Shown here in pieces: positions 27,741 to 37,951 of a stretch of DNA of 64,000 bases. Numbering within the stretch: the stretch's first letter is position 1; every line of letters begins with the position of its first letter. The notes beneath the pieces were generated by a model. It searched no databases. It had not been told where the DNA came from and saw only the letters and a list, made by a program, of their open reading frames with translations. The translations under genes and the position numbers were made by a program. This stretch comes from Skeletonema marinoi. Lineage: Eukaryota; Bacillariophyta; Thalassiosirophyceae; Thalassiosirales; Thalassiosiraceae. The stretch lies in contig CM060493.1 of the NCBI GenBank assembly GCA_030544225.1, forward strand, positions 1,488,001-1,552,000, read 5' to 3'.

Positions 27741-27954
27741 AGGGCCACCTGAAAATGTGCATTTATTGGAGTCTTCATGCCATGAAGGGGGAGGTGCAAT
27801 ATATCATGTATAGGTCAATTCGAGATTTAAATGAATAATTTTGTTGCTTAGTGAAAGCTACAATCACGCCAAAGCATACAGCTCATTTTACACGATAAAC
27901 GCTTTGTGCTAAAATTAAGCCTACAACAAAACGCTATTGAATACTATACACCAT

Positions 27955-29787
27955 TCATACCTTTAGGTCCAAAAATGTAGGCATGCTGAGTTCTCTTGAC
28001 ATGCGGCGAGGAGAGCACTCATCTTGTTGTTGCCTCAGCCGCATCAGATGTGCTTCTGAAGAAAGTCTTTTCAACTCCTCTGTACAATTGCCTGTACCTT
28101 CTTCGTCGTCCTCAACAGCGTCATTAGTAAAGAAGAAAGTCAACATCGCACCAACTATCGAAACACATGCACAAAGCAAGATAACTTGCGCATCTCCCAC
28201 CCATGTAGCCAGGGGAAGAAACAGTACTGCTCCAAGCAAAGCACCAACCTTGCCACTTGCTGCGCATATTCCATTCAAAGTGGAGCGGATTGAGCGTGAG
28301 AAAGTGATGCTTGGTAGCATAAAGGTCTGTGGAGGAGATACCATCGTGTCAGCGAAGTCATGCATGTGTTGTCAATGGCAGTTATTCATCTGATATCCTT
28401 ACCGTTGTATTTGGCCCATAATTTGAGAAGAAGAAACTTGCTCCATACAACCCAAGTAATGCGTACTTATTCAATGAGTCAAAGTTGTAACCAATGTATG
28501 CATAGAGTGCCGCCATACACAAGAAGCCCTGCAGTTGAATTCTTCGAGGACTCTGCCTTCCTACCATGTATATACTGATCAGATAACCTGATGAAACGAA
28601 GTAAAGAATGAGTGAGTTCACAGCACTCCACATCACCAAGGCTAAAAAAATGAGGATTGCTTACCCGGTAATGCCATCACTCCAATGATTATAGCATCAC
28701 GGATCAAATCAAGTTCTGTTTCCGATTGTCCAAAGGCAGATTGTAGAACTTTCGGCTGGAACAATGCATTACCGTAAAACAAAATGTCGAACAAAAGCCA
28801 ACATCCTGCAGTACCAACTAGTTTGTGTCCAAGTTTATCTTCATTTCGGATTTGTTCCAGCATGGATGTGGGTTGAAGTCTTACTTGTTTTGTTTTTTGT
28901 TGTGTGGAAGTCTCATCGTTTGAGGATTGCAATGAATTTCTCCTACGATACAATCTTGTAATGATTAGTACCAATCCAGGAAGACTGCCCATTCCAAGAA
29001 GTAGCCTCCATGCTACATCTGATCCGTCACCAAACATAAGCACAAGAACATATGTAATCAGAGGTACTGCGAGATAAGCCACGCCTTGCATGGAAAACAT
29101 CTTCGCCAATAATTTCGGCCTGTTGCCTTTTTCAGATGAGGACTCGGCAGTAATCGTAGCAGAGAGAGGATATACTCCACCGCAGCCAAAGCCGAGGAAA
29201 AAGCGCCAACATGCCAGCTCTGTGTATATCGAGACATCATTTGACACGAGCAGTGTGCCACTGAAGGCACTCATGAGCGCTGATACAACTTGAACACACA
29301 TGACGACGGCCATGGCCATATGCCTGCCCAACCAATCTCCTAAAAGACCTCCGACGAGCTGGCCTACAATCATCCCTCCTATTACAGCAGAACTGCAACT
29401 TGTGATATCCGATGACGTATGTGGCGGGTGACTTGATCGCATGAGAGCAAGTGCCAATGAAATGTTGAAAGTGTTGTAAGCGGCAGAGAAGTTGCTTGCC
29501 ATTGCCAACCTTGCATCGGCAGTTGTGGAGTTTCGTTTGGTTAGTGAGAGATCAGGAGATGACGTATCGCAGGTAGAAGAAGAATCTACTGTCGGCGCTA
29601 GTGATAATTCAGGGGAGAACTTGATCGGCGATGAGTACTCGGCCCCAATGACCATGCCGATGGCTTCATCATCTTCTGGCAGATGCGGCTTAGACATGGC
29701 GCCGTAGTAGTCGTGATATTTAGACTTCTGTTGCTGCATGATTGGCAATAGAGCGTTGCCGCTGTTAAGAGTGTGTTTGCAGTCCAT
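27955..29787 (-). CDS. PHT1-type inorganic phosphate transporter (MFS), three exons
   Basis: Exons 29787-28665, 28587-28403 and 28326-27955 join to 559 aa; both introns (77 and 76 nt) begin GTAAG and end CAG, and the total is divisible by three. Motifs are GGLLGDWLGRH (MFS loop 2-3), WRFFLGFGCGGVYPLSATI (PHT1 signature, usually GIGGDYPLSATI) and, across the second intron, NYGPNTT-TFMLPS, matching the family's GPNTTTF motif. About 12 hydrophobic segments fit the 520-560 aa size. It would import phosphate with protons or sodium across the plasma membrane. The Asp of GGDYPLS, which contacts phosphate in fungal members, is Val here (GGVYPLS). That may change substrate or mechanism. Confidence 0.85.
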
Positions 29788-30361
29788 CTTGTGCAGCGTT
29801 TACTCTGTGTTATTGCTCAGTTGGCATGTTACGTTCGTTTCAATAGCGTGTTCTGCCGACGCATCTTGTGAATCTCTCTGTTTTCTGAAATTTGAAATGA
29901 GAGAGTGTCGTAACGTTACTCAATAAAGACGCCTATCTCTCCCAAGATGTACCTTTCAATTCTGCTCAGAAGAATCACGGTTTTCTGGCATGCTTACGAA
30001 CACATTTACAGTATCTACATCATCCGCGATTTTATCCGGGTTTAGGGGATGGATAAGTAGGTAATGCAAAGATACTCTAGCAAGAATTCAAGATCAAATT
30101 GTACAATACTTATTGCATAAAGGTGATATGTAGAATCCCTTGAAGGGCCTTGCGAACCCCCTTCAAAGTGAACTCCCGTTTACCCTAAATATTTTTGCGA
30201 ACTTGTCATGTACCTAAGTACCTCAACATCAACGATGACAGAAACCACGATCAGAGAGAGCATCTGCTACATCTGCTGTTCTTGTCCCTGGTGTCAATTT
30301 TGCTCATTCATTTGTGCTCAAAGTAAAAGGAGAACGCATACCAATCATCTTGTTGTCAACA
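29788..30361. other. Divergent intergenic region
   Basis: Lies between the transporter (leftward) and the small-family gene (rightward). Both promoters must be here. No repeat or relic seen. Confidence 0.4.
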
Positions 30362-30865
30362 ATGGCTGAAGCCGAAGAGCTCATCGTAGACTTCCCCACC
30401 CATCGGAGCCGATCAATGAAATCGGTACACTTTGCCGATACGTCGACGCTGTACATTGTTCACCGCCACGAGGATGACAACAAAGGCCGCGTTCATCGAC
30501 ACGATCTCTGGTACGACAAGACGGACTATTCTCGTATGAAGCGTGCCAACCAGACGTCCATCATCAAGGTTCGAGCAATGGCTTCTGCTGGAGTTCCTGT
30601 TAGTTACTCTGGAGATGGCGGCTCATCCGATGACTGCCTTATTGGCATCGAGCATCTCCTTACTCCAGTGACTGTCAGGGAGGCTATTGCCGGTAGGCGA
30701 CGATGCGTCCGAGCCGTCCTCGGAGAACAAGAAAGGCAAGCGATGATGAATACATCTGCTGACGAAATCGTGTGGGATACTATCGCAAATGCTTCATTTG
30801 TTGAGACGAGGAGGGCTGCAGTCAGAGCACGGAAGCTTGGCAAGCTCCACCATGACTCCATCTAA
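30362..30865 (+). CDS. Small stramenopile-type family protein, single copy
   Basis: Encodes 167 aa from MAEAEELIV. It shares with the 208-aa inverted pair the order VHFADTSTLYIVH, DLWYDKTDYSRMKR, GIEHLLTP and GRRRCVRAVLGEQERQ. Compared with that pair, WYDK replaces WYSK and the middle is shorter. The conserved Trp-Tyr core and the Arg/Cys helix suggest a small globular domain of unknown role. An in-frame ATG at 30314 would add 16 residues; I prefer 30362, where CAACAATGG gives a good context and the family similarity begins. Confidence 0.75.
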   Translation: MAEAEELIVDFPTHRSRSMKSVHFADTSTLYIVHRHEDDNKGRVHRHDLWYDKTDYSRMKRANQTSIIKVRAMASAGVPVSYSGDGGSSDDCLIGIEHLLTPVTVREAIAGRRRCVRAVLGEQERQAMMNTSADEIVWDTIANASFVETRRAAVRARKLGKLHHDSI

Positions 30866-31259
30866 GGCCGAGGATGAGGCCGATTTTCTTGGTATGATTG
30901 CAAGTTTGGAGACAATTTTTGATTTTTGATTAGATGATTCTTTTGAGTAGTATCACGTAACATAGTAATACTAGGCTGAAATAGCGGAATATGTTCTCCG
31001 TCGTGGCTCAGATGTGTCCATCTAGTATCAACGAAGAGATGCGTTTACGTTTACGTTGAGAGAGGGCGGCTTTTCCTGTATCTTTGTTCTCAATGACTAC
31101 CCACTTCCAATAAAGAAGTTGTACCCACTGATTCAAAACAAATCTTGACTAGTCGCTGCAATATGAACAACAACAACCATGTTTGGCTGTGCACGATCCA
31201 AGTCACAGTCAAATTCAAATGGTATCTGCATCTTGAACAGTCGAGGAATGTGTAAGAGA

Positions 31260-31385
31260 GCGCAAGAGGTCAAATTATGCGGTAGTGAAGGATGCATGAA
31301 TCATTCTCAGAATGGATGAGTGTGTAGGAATGGAAGCATGGGACAAAATCATTTGGTGCAGCAGTGAATGATGCCATTGCATCAC
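31260..31385 (+). pseudogene. Single zinc-finger relic
   Basis: Reads KLCGSEGCMNHSQNG, stop, VCRNGS in one frame, then a second partial unit. It is the only family trace between the transporter and the phosphatase. Confidence 0.55.
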
Positions 31386-31579
31386 AAGCACGCAAGTCCA
31401 ACACGAGGATTCTGAGATGTCTCGGCCAGCTGTGGGCTAATCAATGTGACACACAAGTTGTGTCATGCGACACAAGAATTCAAAAATCAAATCTCAAAAA
31501 TCTTGTGTCAACAATGCTGAAGAAGTTGCTACAGTAGACACAAGATATACACTTCAATAGCAGCAACAACTAGACAACC

Positions 31580-32752
31580 ATGGCCAGCATACTCGGCACC
31601 CTAACCTCCCTCCCCGCCTACACTCTATTCCACATCTCATGGCTCCTCCACTCGCTCCGCCGCCCCCTAATCCTCGTCTCCCTCCTCTGCCTCCTCTCCA
31701 ACCCCTCCGCCTCAATCGCCAAGTGTAAATTATTCTACACGACATTTCTCTACTTGGCATTCTGTCAGGATAAGAAATTCACCATTCCAAAGGACGATGC
31801 CTCTCAACACTTTAGCAGCGAATTTGGCGGCACTGCATCCGCGGCTCCATCATCATTTAAAACCAAAAAAGTAATTGTGATCCGCCACGGAGAATCCACA
31901 TGGAATGACACCTTCAACCCCGGCGGACGAAATATCGCCCTCTTTATCCTATTCTACATTCCCAACATGATCAAGGCGATATTGACCGAGGCATATTTCT
32001 TTGTTTCTGGAAAAGAGTCGGAAAGTTGGTTCTTCGATTCAGCATTGAGTACCAAGGGAGTCAAGCAAATTGAAGGATTGAGGAAATTTTTGCAAAAGGA
32101 AAAAATGCGGTTGGGGAGTGGCAATTTCATGGATGAGCGTGAGGAAGTTGCCATTCAAGAATTGTTGAATGTAGGATCCTCCACGGGGAATTCCATGGTG
32201 GTCTCCTCCAATCTACGTAGGGCAATTTCCACAGCGGCAATTGGACTAAGTGATCGATTTGCCGCGCAGAACAAACACGATGACATTTTGTTATTGCCCT
32301 CGTTGCAGGAAATATCGTTTAATCCGGATGCACAGACTATTTTGCCTCCGGGGGGGATGGCTCATCCGACTTGGTGTGATGCGACTATTCCGGGAGTGCC
32401 AGTGGAGAAATTCTCGGGGTTGATTGATACCCAACATCATACTGGGAATAAGGCATTGGATTCGACGGGGTTGATCCGTCTTAATCAGTTTGTATCGGAT
32501 GTGTTCTCTTCCAAGTGTGACAAAGATGTGATTGTTGCGGTGGGGCATTCGTTGTTCTTTCGATCCTTCTTCCAGTTGTTCTTGCCAAGGAGTGTGGAAC
32601 ACATCTCCAAGAAGAAGAAGCTGGTGAATGGTGGTACAGTCATGGTGACCTTGGGTGAGGTAACGTTGGAGGATGGCAAAAAAGTGTACATGATTGATCC
32701 AAAGAGTATTGTTGTTGTGTATGGTGGATTTGGGAAGCACACCAAGAAATAA
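31580..32752 (+). CDS. Histidine phosphatase (phosphoglycerate-mutase-like), membrane-anchored
   Basis: Encodes 390 aa. Residues 1-60 are hydrophobic with at least one membrane helix (RRPLILVSLLCLLS). The phosphatase core begins VIVIRHGESTWND, with phospho-acceptor H103. SSNLRRAISTA carries a second catalytic arginine region, and VAVGHSLFF holds the acid/base histidine H323. A 30-residue insertion after the RHG motif and LPPGG...P-T-W-C-D are unlike glycolytic PGAM, so a broad-range phosphatase is more likely than a mutase. It ends tail-to-tail with the zinc-finger gene at 32949. The ATG follows CAACC. Confidence 0.82.
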   Translation: MASILGTLTSLPAYTLFHISWLLHSLRRPLILVSLLCLLSNPSASIAKCKLFYTTFLYLAFCQDKKFTIPKDDASQHFSSEFGGTASAAPSSFKTKKVIVIRHGESTWNDTFNPGGRNIALFILFYIPNMIKAILTEAYFFVSGKESESWFFDSALSTKGVKQIEGLRKFLQKEKMRLGSGNFMDEREEVAIQELLNVGSSTGNSMVVSSNLRRAISTAAIGLSDRFAAQNKHDDILLLPSLQEISFNPDAQTILPPGGMAHPTWCDATIPGVPVEKFSGLIDTQHHTGNKALDSTGLIRLNQFVSDVFSSKCDKDVIVAVGHSLFFRSFFQLFLPRSVEHISKKKKLVNGGTVMVTLGEVTLEDGKKVYMIDPKSIVVVYGGFGKHTKK

Positions 32753-32889
32753 TGAGAGGAGAGTTGTGAGTTGGTGTGGTGATGGAGAGAGAGAGCAGGG
32801 GGGATTGGAGATATATGATACATGTTGCATGTTTGTTGTGTTGGCAGACTTAATCTTAAAAACCAAAATAAATGAATTGATACTTGTAT

Positions 32890-34150
32890 TTACCCCAACA
32901 TCTCTCTCTATCTGGAGAAGATGACCATTAAGACTCAAGACACCACAGTTACTTCGGAGGAGTATCTCCCGCATATGCCCCATGCCTACGACATAGTCCT
33001 CGTTTCTTCACCCCATTCTCACATCCTTCGACACTGCATCTCTTTCGCACAAACACTGCCCCATGCTCAATACATACTCCTCCCCTCTGGGCATACTTGG
33101 GGCAATTCTCGTAAGTGCATTTGGAGCTTCCACCTTTCGCCCCATGCTTTACGCATACTCCCCCCTGTTTGGCTTGCCTGTTGCATCCCTCGATGGTGCA
33201 TCGTTTGACTTTGGGCTGGGTACCAGGTGTAACTGGTTTACATAGCAACGTATCTTTCACCTTTCCTCCCTTCTTGCTGGCAGGTGTTTTCTTCGGTTCA
33301 CTGCTGCGGTTCTTGGCCCCATGTTTAAGACACATCCCAGCCTTGACTGCTAGATTGGTACAATCCTCGGCAGTGCATTTCTTTCGTTCCACAACCGCTC
33401 CGTGCCTTTTGCACACTCCTCCCTTGACAGCTCTGTTGGGGCATCCCTCACTGCTGCACCGCTTGAGCTTCGCGCCATGCCCGATGCAAACTCCTTTACT
33501 CTGAACGAGCTTGGCGCATCCTTCGACGCTGCACAGTTTGACATACGACTTCTTCTTTTTCTTGGGAGACGGATCATCATCATCATCATCAGCCTCTTTT
33601 GATGATAACTGTCGCTTCTTCGTGATCTTTTTGGAGGCGGCTGCTGTGGATGATTTTTCGTCCACGATTTGTTTTACATGAACATCCGCCGGCTGCTGTA
33701 ACCCAGCATTGCCGCCGCCGAGGCAGAGCAGTCCGTCGGCAGCTGTCACGAGATCCTTCGGAACCTGACTGCCAACAACAGCACTTTTGGAATGGACAGA
33801 TGGCGGACCGGCAGACATGCGAGCAGCAAAATCATCTTTTGGGGTCACGAGATCTTTTTTCTCGGACAATAATTCTGCACGGCGTAAGAGCAGTTCCTCC
33901 TCGCGGTCGAGCCATTTTCCCTTCACGAAGTTGAGCTGAGTCGGCATAATGCGAGATATTTAATTGCTGCTGGACACTTTCAATGTATCGCTAATGATAT
34001 TTAAGATATTATCACGTGCACCGAAGAGAGGCGGAATGTTTAGTTTGCTGTGGTGCATGTTGTTGCTTTTGCTCTGAGTGGTGTGTGGTGGAGATCGAGA
34101 TGTCACAAACCAAAGACAGAAAGTGTGACAGGCGGATCACAAAAGCAAGC
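32890..34150. repeat. Right arm of the 1.28-kb inverted duplication
   Basis: Mirror of 26455-27740 including gene, promoter and the GTGACAGGCGGATCAC block at 34125. Beyond 34150 the left arm continues as unique sequence, while on the right a different zinc-finger gene begins. Confidence 0.85.
32949..33947 (-). CDS. Zinc-finger repeat protein, 332-aa subtype, inverted copy
   Basis: Encodes 332 aa, about 95 percent identical by eye to 26683-27681: Y/F at residue 7, small changes around the GPP and VVG stretches, one extra Asp, T/S and P/T substitutions in the spacer. All six fingers keep their Cys and His ligands. Both copies are intact, so selection or gene conversion is maintaining them. It is head-to-head with the gene at 34290, only 342 bp away, so the two probably share a bidirectional promoter. 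Confidence 0.85.
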   Translation of the reverse strand: MPTQLNFVKGKWLDREEELLLRRAELLSEKKDLVTPKDDFAARMSAGPPSVHSKSAVVGSQVPKDLVTAADGLLCLGGGNAGLQQPADVHVKQIVDEKSSTAAASKKITKKRQLSSKEADDDDDDPSPKKKKKSYVKLCSVEGCAKLVQSKGVCIGHGAKLKRCSSEGCPNRAVKGGVCKRHGAVVERKKCTAEDCTNLAVKAGMCLKHGAKNRSSEPKKTPASKKGGKVKDTLLCKPVTPGTQPKVKRCTIEGCNRQAKQGGVCVKHGAKGGSSKCTYENCPKYAQRGGVCIEHGAVFVRKRCSVEGCENGVKKRGLCRRHGAYAGDTPPK

Positions 34151-34289
34151 CTCGTTTCGCGAACTTCAACTTCAACTCCTTCACTTTTAAATACCCACCT
34201 TTTGTTCAAAGTGACTAAGGTTTGCCGTCACCCGATCTACGTTATATCTTTCTTTCACTCACCCACGGCACTCTAAAGAGAGCAAGGAT

Positions 34290-35225
34290 ATGTCGAGCAA
34301 CCAAACCAAATCCAAGGCGGGTGTTTGGGAGGGAGGGGAGGATGAACTAGCTGTGCTAATTTACAAATCCAGCAAGACGGCGAAAGCCAGGGCGGCGGCT
34401 GCTGCTGCTGCTGCTGCTGCCGAGGAGGAACAGCTGCACGGGTCGGCGTCGTCTTCTTCAGCGGGCCGTCCAAGTAGAAAGAGATCTGCTTCAAGTAGCA
34501 ATGATGATGATGACAGCGCATCAGCGGAGGAAGCGCAAAGAAAGGCGGCGAAGAGAAAGATCAATTCGTCAGAAGGAGATGACAGGGCTACGAAGATAAC
34601 TGGACGAGATGGAAAATCCAGAAAGAAGTGCTCCACTGAAGGATGTACTAACGTAGTCGTCAAAGCAGGAGTGTGTATAAGACATGGAGCGCAGCAGAAA
34701 AAATGCAGCAGTAAAGGGCGTGTAAGCTATGACAGGGTGATTGGGCGAGATGGAAGATCCAGAAAGAAATGCTCTGCTGAAGGGTGCACAAACGCAGCTC
34801 AGAATAAAGGATTGTGTAAGAGGCATGGTGGAATCTATCGATGTAGCACTGAAGGATGTACTAACGTAGTCGTCAAAGCAGGAGTGTGTATTAGACATGG
34901 AGCTAAGCGCAAACTATGCAGCAGCGAAGGCTGTACACATGATGCTAAACAGGGAGGAGTGTGCGTCAAGCATGGGGCAATACTCAAACGATGCAGCAGC
35001 GAAAGATGCACAAATATGTCTAAGAGTGGCGGTGTATGCATTACGCATGGGGCTAAGGTCAAACTATGCAGCATTGAAGGATGCACTAATTATGCCATCA
35101 ATGGAGGAGTGTGCTGGAGGCATGGTGCAAAGAAGAAACTTTGCAGCAGTGAGGGATGTACAAACAAAGTTCAGAGAGGAGGAGTGTGCATGAAACATGG
35201 GGCAAAGGTCAAGAAATGTATGTAG
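34290..35225 (+). CDS. Zinc-finger repeat protein with poly-Ala N-terminus, 7 full fingers
   Basis: Encodes 311 aa. Poly-Ala at residues 35-44, Ser/Asp-rich linker, basic patch KAAKRKINSS, first finger cysteine at C113. Seven complete CCCH modules plus one cut short (CSSKGR, second cysteine replaced by Arg). A 27-residue unit (ITGRDGKSRKKCS / IGRDGRSRKKCS) has been duplicated with its finger. The frame closes at KKCM; at least three further fingers lie in other frames to about 35480, so the gene was longer. This is a third N-terminal subtype. Start ATGTCGAGC follows AAGGAT. Confidence 0.8.
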   Translation: MSSNQTKSKAGVWEGGEDELAVLIYKSSKTAKARAAAAAAAAAAEEEQLHGSASSSSAGRPSRKRSASSSNDDDDSASAEEAQRKAAKRKINSSEGDDRATKITGRDGKSRKKCSTEGCTNVVVKAGVCIRHGAQQKKCSSKGRVSYDRVIGRDGRSRKKCSAEGCTNAAQNKGLCKRHGGIYRCSTEGCTNVVVKAGVCIRHGAKRKLCSSEGCTHDAKQGGVCVKHGAILKRCSSERCTNMSKSGGVCITHGAKVKLCSIEGCTNYAINGGVCWRHGAKKKLCSSEGCTNKVQRGGVCMKHGAKVKKCM

Positions 35226-35523
35226 GAGAGAAGGATGCCCAAAATAAAGTTGTCAGCGGAGGAGTGTCAAAGCCCAAACGATGCATCAGTGAATGGTGTA
35301 CAAACTATTCTAAACAAGGAGGAGTGTGCCAAAGACACGGGGCAGGGAGGAAAATGTCGAGCTGAAGGATGCACCAATCAAACTCAGAGTGGAGGAGTGT
35401 GCAAGAGACATAGGAAAAAGTGAAAAACAATTCAGCAGTGAAGGGTGTCCAAATCAATCTCAGAAAGGGGGAATGTGTGTAGAAGGCAAGGTGTGTACTA
35501 TGCAGTACTGGTGGATGCATTAA
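35226..35523 (+). pseudogene. Out-of-frame 3' fingers of the preceding gene
   Basis: Finger pieces CISEWCTNYSKQGGVCQRHGA, CRAEGCTNQTQSGGVCKRH and a CPNQSQKGG unit occur in alternating frames. They match the array upstream and show at least two frame changes after residue 311. Confidence 0.7.
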
Positions 35524-35569
35524 TCAAGTTCAGAGCTTTCATTATTCGTGTATCGTGTACAACCTATGC

Positions 35570-35760
35570 AACTATTTGTACAACCATACTCATAGCCGTG
35601 CTCATAAGCCTCTAGAGTGGTGAGACGGCGAGGTCGGGGCAGATACAAACTCCTGTTTTCTTGATTTGCACAAACCTCTTATTTTTAACATTAGTCGTAC
35701 ATCCTTCAATGAATGATGATGAACACAAACCTCTTATTTTTTAACATAACCTTACATCCT
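35570..35760. repeat. Inverted counterpart of 26000-26200
   Basis: Carries the same CGGGGCAGATACAAACTCCTG and ACAAACCTCTTATTTTTAACAT words in reverse orientation, here sitting between two zinc-finger genes. Confidence 0.65.
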
Positions 35761-35872
35761 TCACCTTAAAGTCATTTGAGCATCTTTCAAAGCTACATCG
35801 TTTGACCTCTGTCCCATGTCTCTTACACTCTCCTCCCCTCGGCGAGTAATGTGTACATCCTTCACTGCTGCA

Positions 35873-36622
35873 TCATTTGCCCTCTGCCCCATGCCTATGA
35901 CGATGGCATACTCCTCCTTTCTTAGACAAGTTTGTGCATCCTTCGCTACTACATAGCTTCATCTTTGCCCCATGCCTAAGGCACACTCCTCCTTGAATAA
36001 CTCCATTCATACAACCTTCCATCCTACAAAGCCGCTTCTGTGCCCCATGCATGAGGCACACTCCTCCGTTCATAGCAAAATTTGAGCATCCTTCACTGCT
36101 GCATTTCTTCTTTTTCCATGTTGCCCCATGCCTGATACACACTCCACTTCTGACGACTTGATTAGTACATCCATCAGATGAGCATATTTTTCTGCGGTGA
36201 GCAACCTTCTTTGGAGGCAGCTCCATATACGTAGATGAAGACTTTCGTTTTCTGTCGGATTGCGTATTTCTCTCATCTGAATCCATCGATGCTGATGTTT
36301 CATCACGAGTATCAGCAGCGAAGGCGAAGGCTTTTTGATTTGATGAAGCAGATGAGTCTCTCTCGTTCTTGCTCATCTCAACAGCATCTGTGACAGCAGC
36401 CTTTGTCTTCTGCACTTGACTATTATGATACACAACATCGGCAACATGATTCTGAGGCCGAGGCCTGTGTACTATCGGTGCAGCCTGTGTCATCAACGAT
36501 TCATGTTGCTGTTTGGTCGGCGTACTAATTCTCTTCGTCTTCGAAGATTCGTTTGGCTTATTCTTCGATGGCGGTGGCGGCGACGTGATAATTCGTTTGA
36601 GCGTCCGGATAAGTGTCACCAT
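35873..36622 (-). CDS. WRKY19-like zinc-finger repeat protein, 4 fingers
   Basis: Encodes 249 aa. MVTLIRTLKRI, then a distinct linker (SKNERDSSASSNQKAF, DSDERNTQSDRKRKSSS, PPKKVAHRRK) intermediate between the two main subtypes. Four modules: CSSDGC, CSSEGC, CRMEGC, CSSEGC; the last ends HRHRHGAEGK with an HR duplication. About 100 bp past the stop (35770-35872) a decayed fifth unit remains. Leader motif present before the ATG. Confidence 0.82.
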   Translation of the reverse strand: MVTLIRTLKRIITSPPPPSKNKPNESSKTKRISTPTKQQHESLMTQAAPIVHRPRPQNHVADVVYHNSQVQKTKAAVTDAVEMSKNERDSSASSNQKAFAFAADTRDETSASMDSDERNTQSDRKRKSSSTYMELPPKKVAHRRKICSSDGCTNQVVRSGVCIRHGATWKKKKCSSEGCSNFAMNGGVCLMHGAQKRLCRMEGCMNGVIQGGVCLRHGAKMKLCSSEGCTNLSKKGGVCHRHRHGAEGK

Positions 36623-36988
36623 GATTCTTCTGCTGCTTTAGGACCATGCGGCGGCTGCTTACTTAAGTATCTTGTCTTCTTATTTATTCTCGCAATAGAT
36701 GAGTTGATTGTTCTATTCTGTCTGTGACATTTATTTCTGGCGGGAACATGTGTTGTGGCTTCGCAATTTGGGCGGGAGTTCGCACTTTGTGGAAAAGCTG
36801 ACCCGATACGACTTCGTTGAAGGGGTTGGTACCGCTTACTTCCGTTGCTACTTCATTAACCTCTATTAACCCCACGAAGATCCCGCACATTTATTGAAAG
36901 TTGTCAGGCAGTTGTCACAGCTTGTCACGTCGATAAGTAGATAAGTAGCTGTCGATTATTGAGTAGATATGCTGTGAAGGGGAGTTGA

Positions 36989-37642
36989 ATGGACGTCGAC
37001 AACATGATGCTTATCCTCTTTACGATTGTTGCCATAATAGCCGCAGCAGATAGCAGTAGATTCGCTGTTGCCTTTTCTTCTCTACGACATGCTGCAAGAA
37101 GACAAATAAGGTTTCACTCAGCCGAATGCAAATCATCCATGCAAATGCAACCAATTGAAGAATTGGCAGATGATGATCTCGTCGCTCTACCCTTTGATGG
37201 CTACCTCACAACAACGACAACATCATCTGACGACGACGACGACGACGAAGCAAAGCTCCAATTGAGATTATGCGTCATACGAAATCAGCAATACATTTAC
37301 CCATTAATACGTCATGAAGATGATGTGGAAACAGATTTATTTCTAGATCCAAGATTTATTGAGAAACAGATATCTTTGAAAGATATACTGCAGTGGTGGA
37401 ATGCTAACAACTCCAACAATGAAGTAAAGAGCGAGTTGCAATCCTATGGAGTGGGGTGGTACGGTCAACGCCCAGTGCCATCACTAGGCGGTGGACCGGG
37501 GTATGGTGCAGAAGCGGATGAAGTTTGGAGTATTGACGAAGATGTATTGGAACAACTTCTGAATGAAGACGGGGTTTATCTCCCTGTGATTGATGTAGGT
37601 ATGGCTCATGGGGAGAAGGCTCGTGGAGGGGCTTTATTTTGA
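36989..37642 (+). CDS. Putative plastid-targeted protein of unknown function
   Basis: Encodes 217 aa. Residues 1-27 are a signal peptide (MMLILFTIVAIIAAA) ending FAVAF-SSLRHAARRQ, an ASAF-like cleavage site with F at +1 and a basic transit stretch, which in diatoms directs plastid import. The mature part has an acidic Asp run (76-84) and a compact domain with LCVIRNQQYIYPLIRHEDD, FIEKQISLKDILQWW, GYGVGWYGQRPVPSLGGGPGYG-type Gly/Pro motifs and VDVGMAHGEKARGG. I do not recognise the domain. The frame is intact with no introns. Confidence 0.7.
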   Translation: MDVDNMMLILFTIVAIIAAADSSRFAVAFSSLRHAARRQIRFHSAECKSSMQMQPIEELADDDLVALPFDGYLTTTTTSSDDDDDDEAKLQLRLCVIRNQQYIYPLIRHEDDVETDLFLDPRFIEKQISLKDILQWWNANNSNNEVKSELQSYGVGWYGQRPVPSLGGGPGYGAEADEVWSIDEDVLEQLLNEDGVYLPVIDVGMAHGEKARGGALF

Positions 37643-37951
37643 GAGAGATGGTGACGCACTGAAGTTGTAAGTATGATTCCCTCAGTTGGTGCTTAGTCCT
37701 TCTAAACCTTCTGCAACAAGAAAGTTTGTGAAGCGCATAACCGTGTCTAAGACTATAATTATGTTTGGCAGCTGCTAGTCTGGCAATTATAAAAGTTGCA
37801 AGGTGGATAAATACACAGGATAATAATTTCCTCTAGTAGAAGGTCGACGAGTAAATTGGATGTTGCAGAACATTTTTTCTTGCAGATGAATTTCCCACAT
37901 GCCTGCGGCATCATAATCCTTTACTTTGGGCTTGCTTTGTACATCCTTTCC

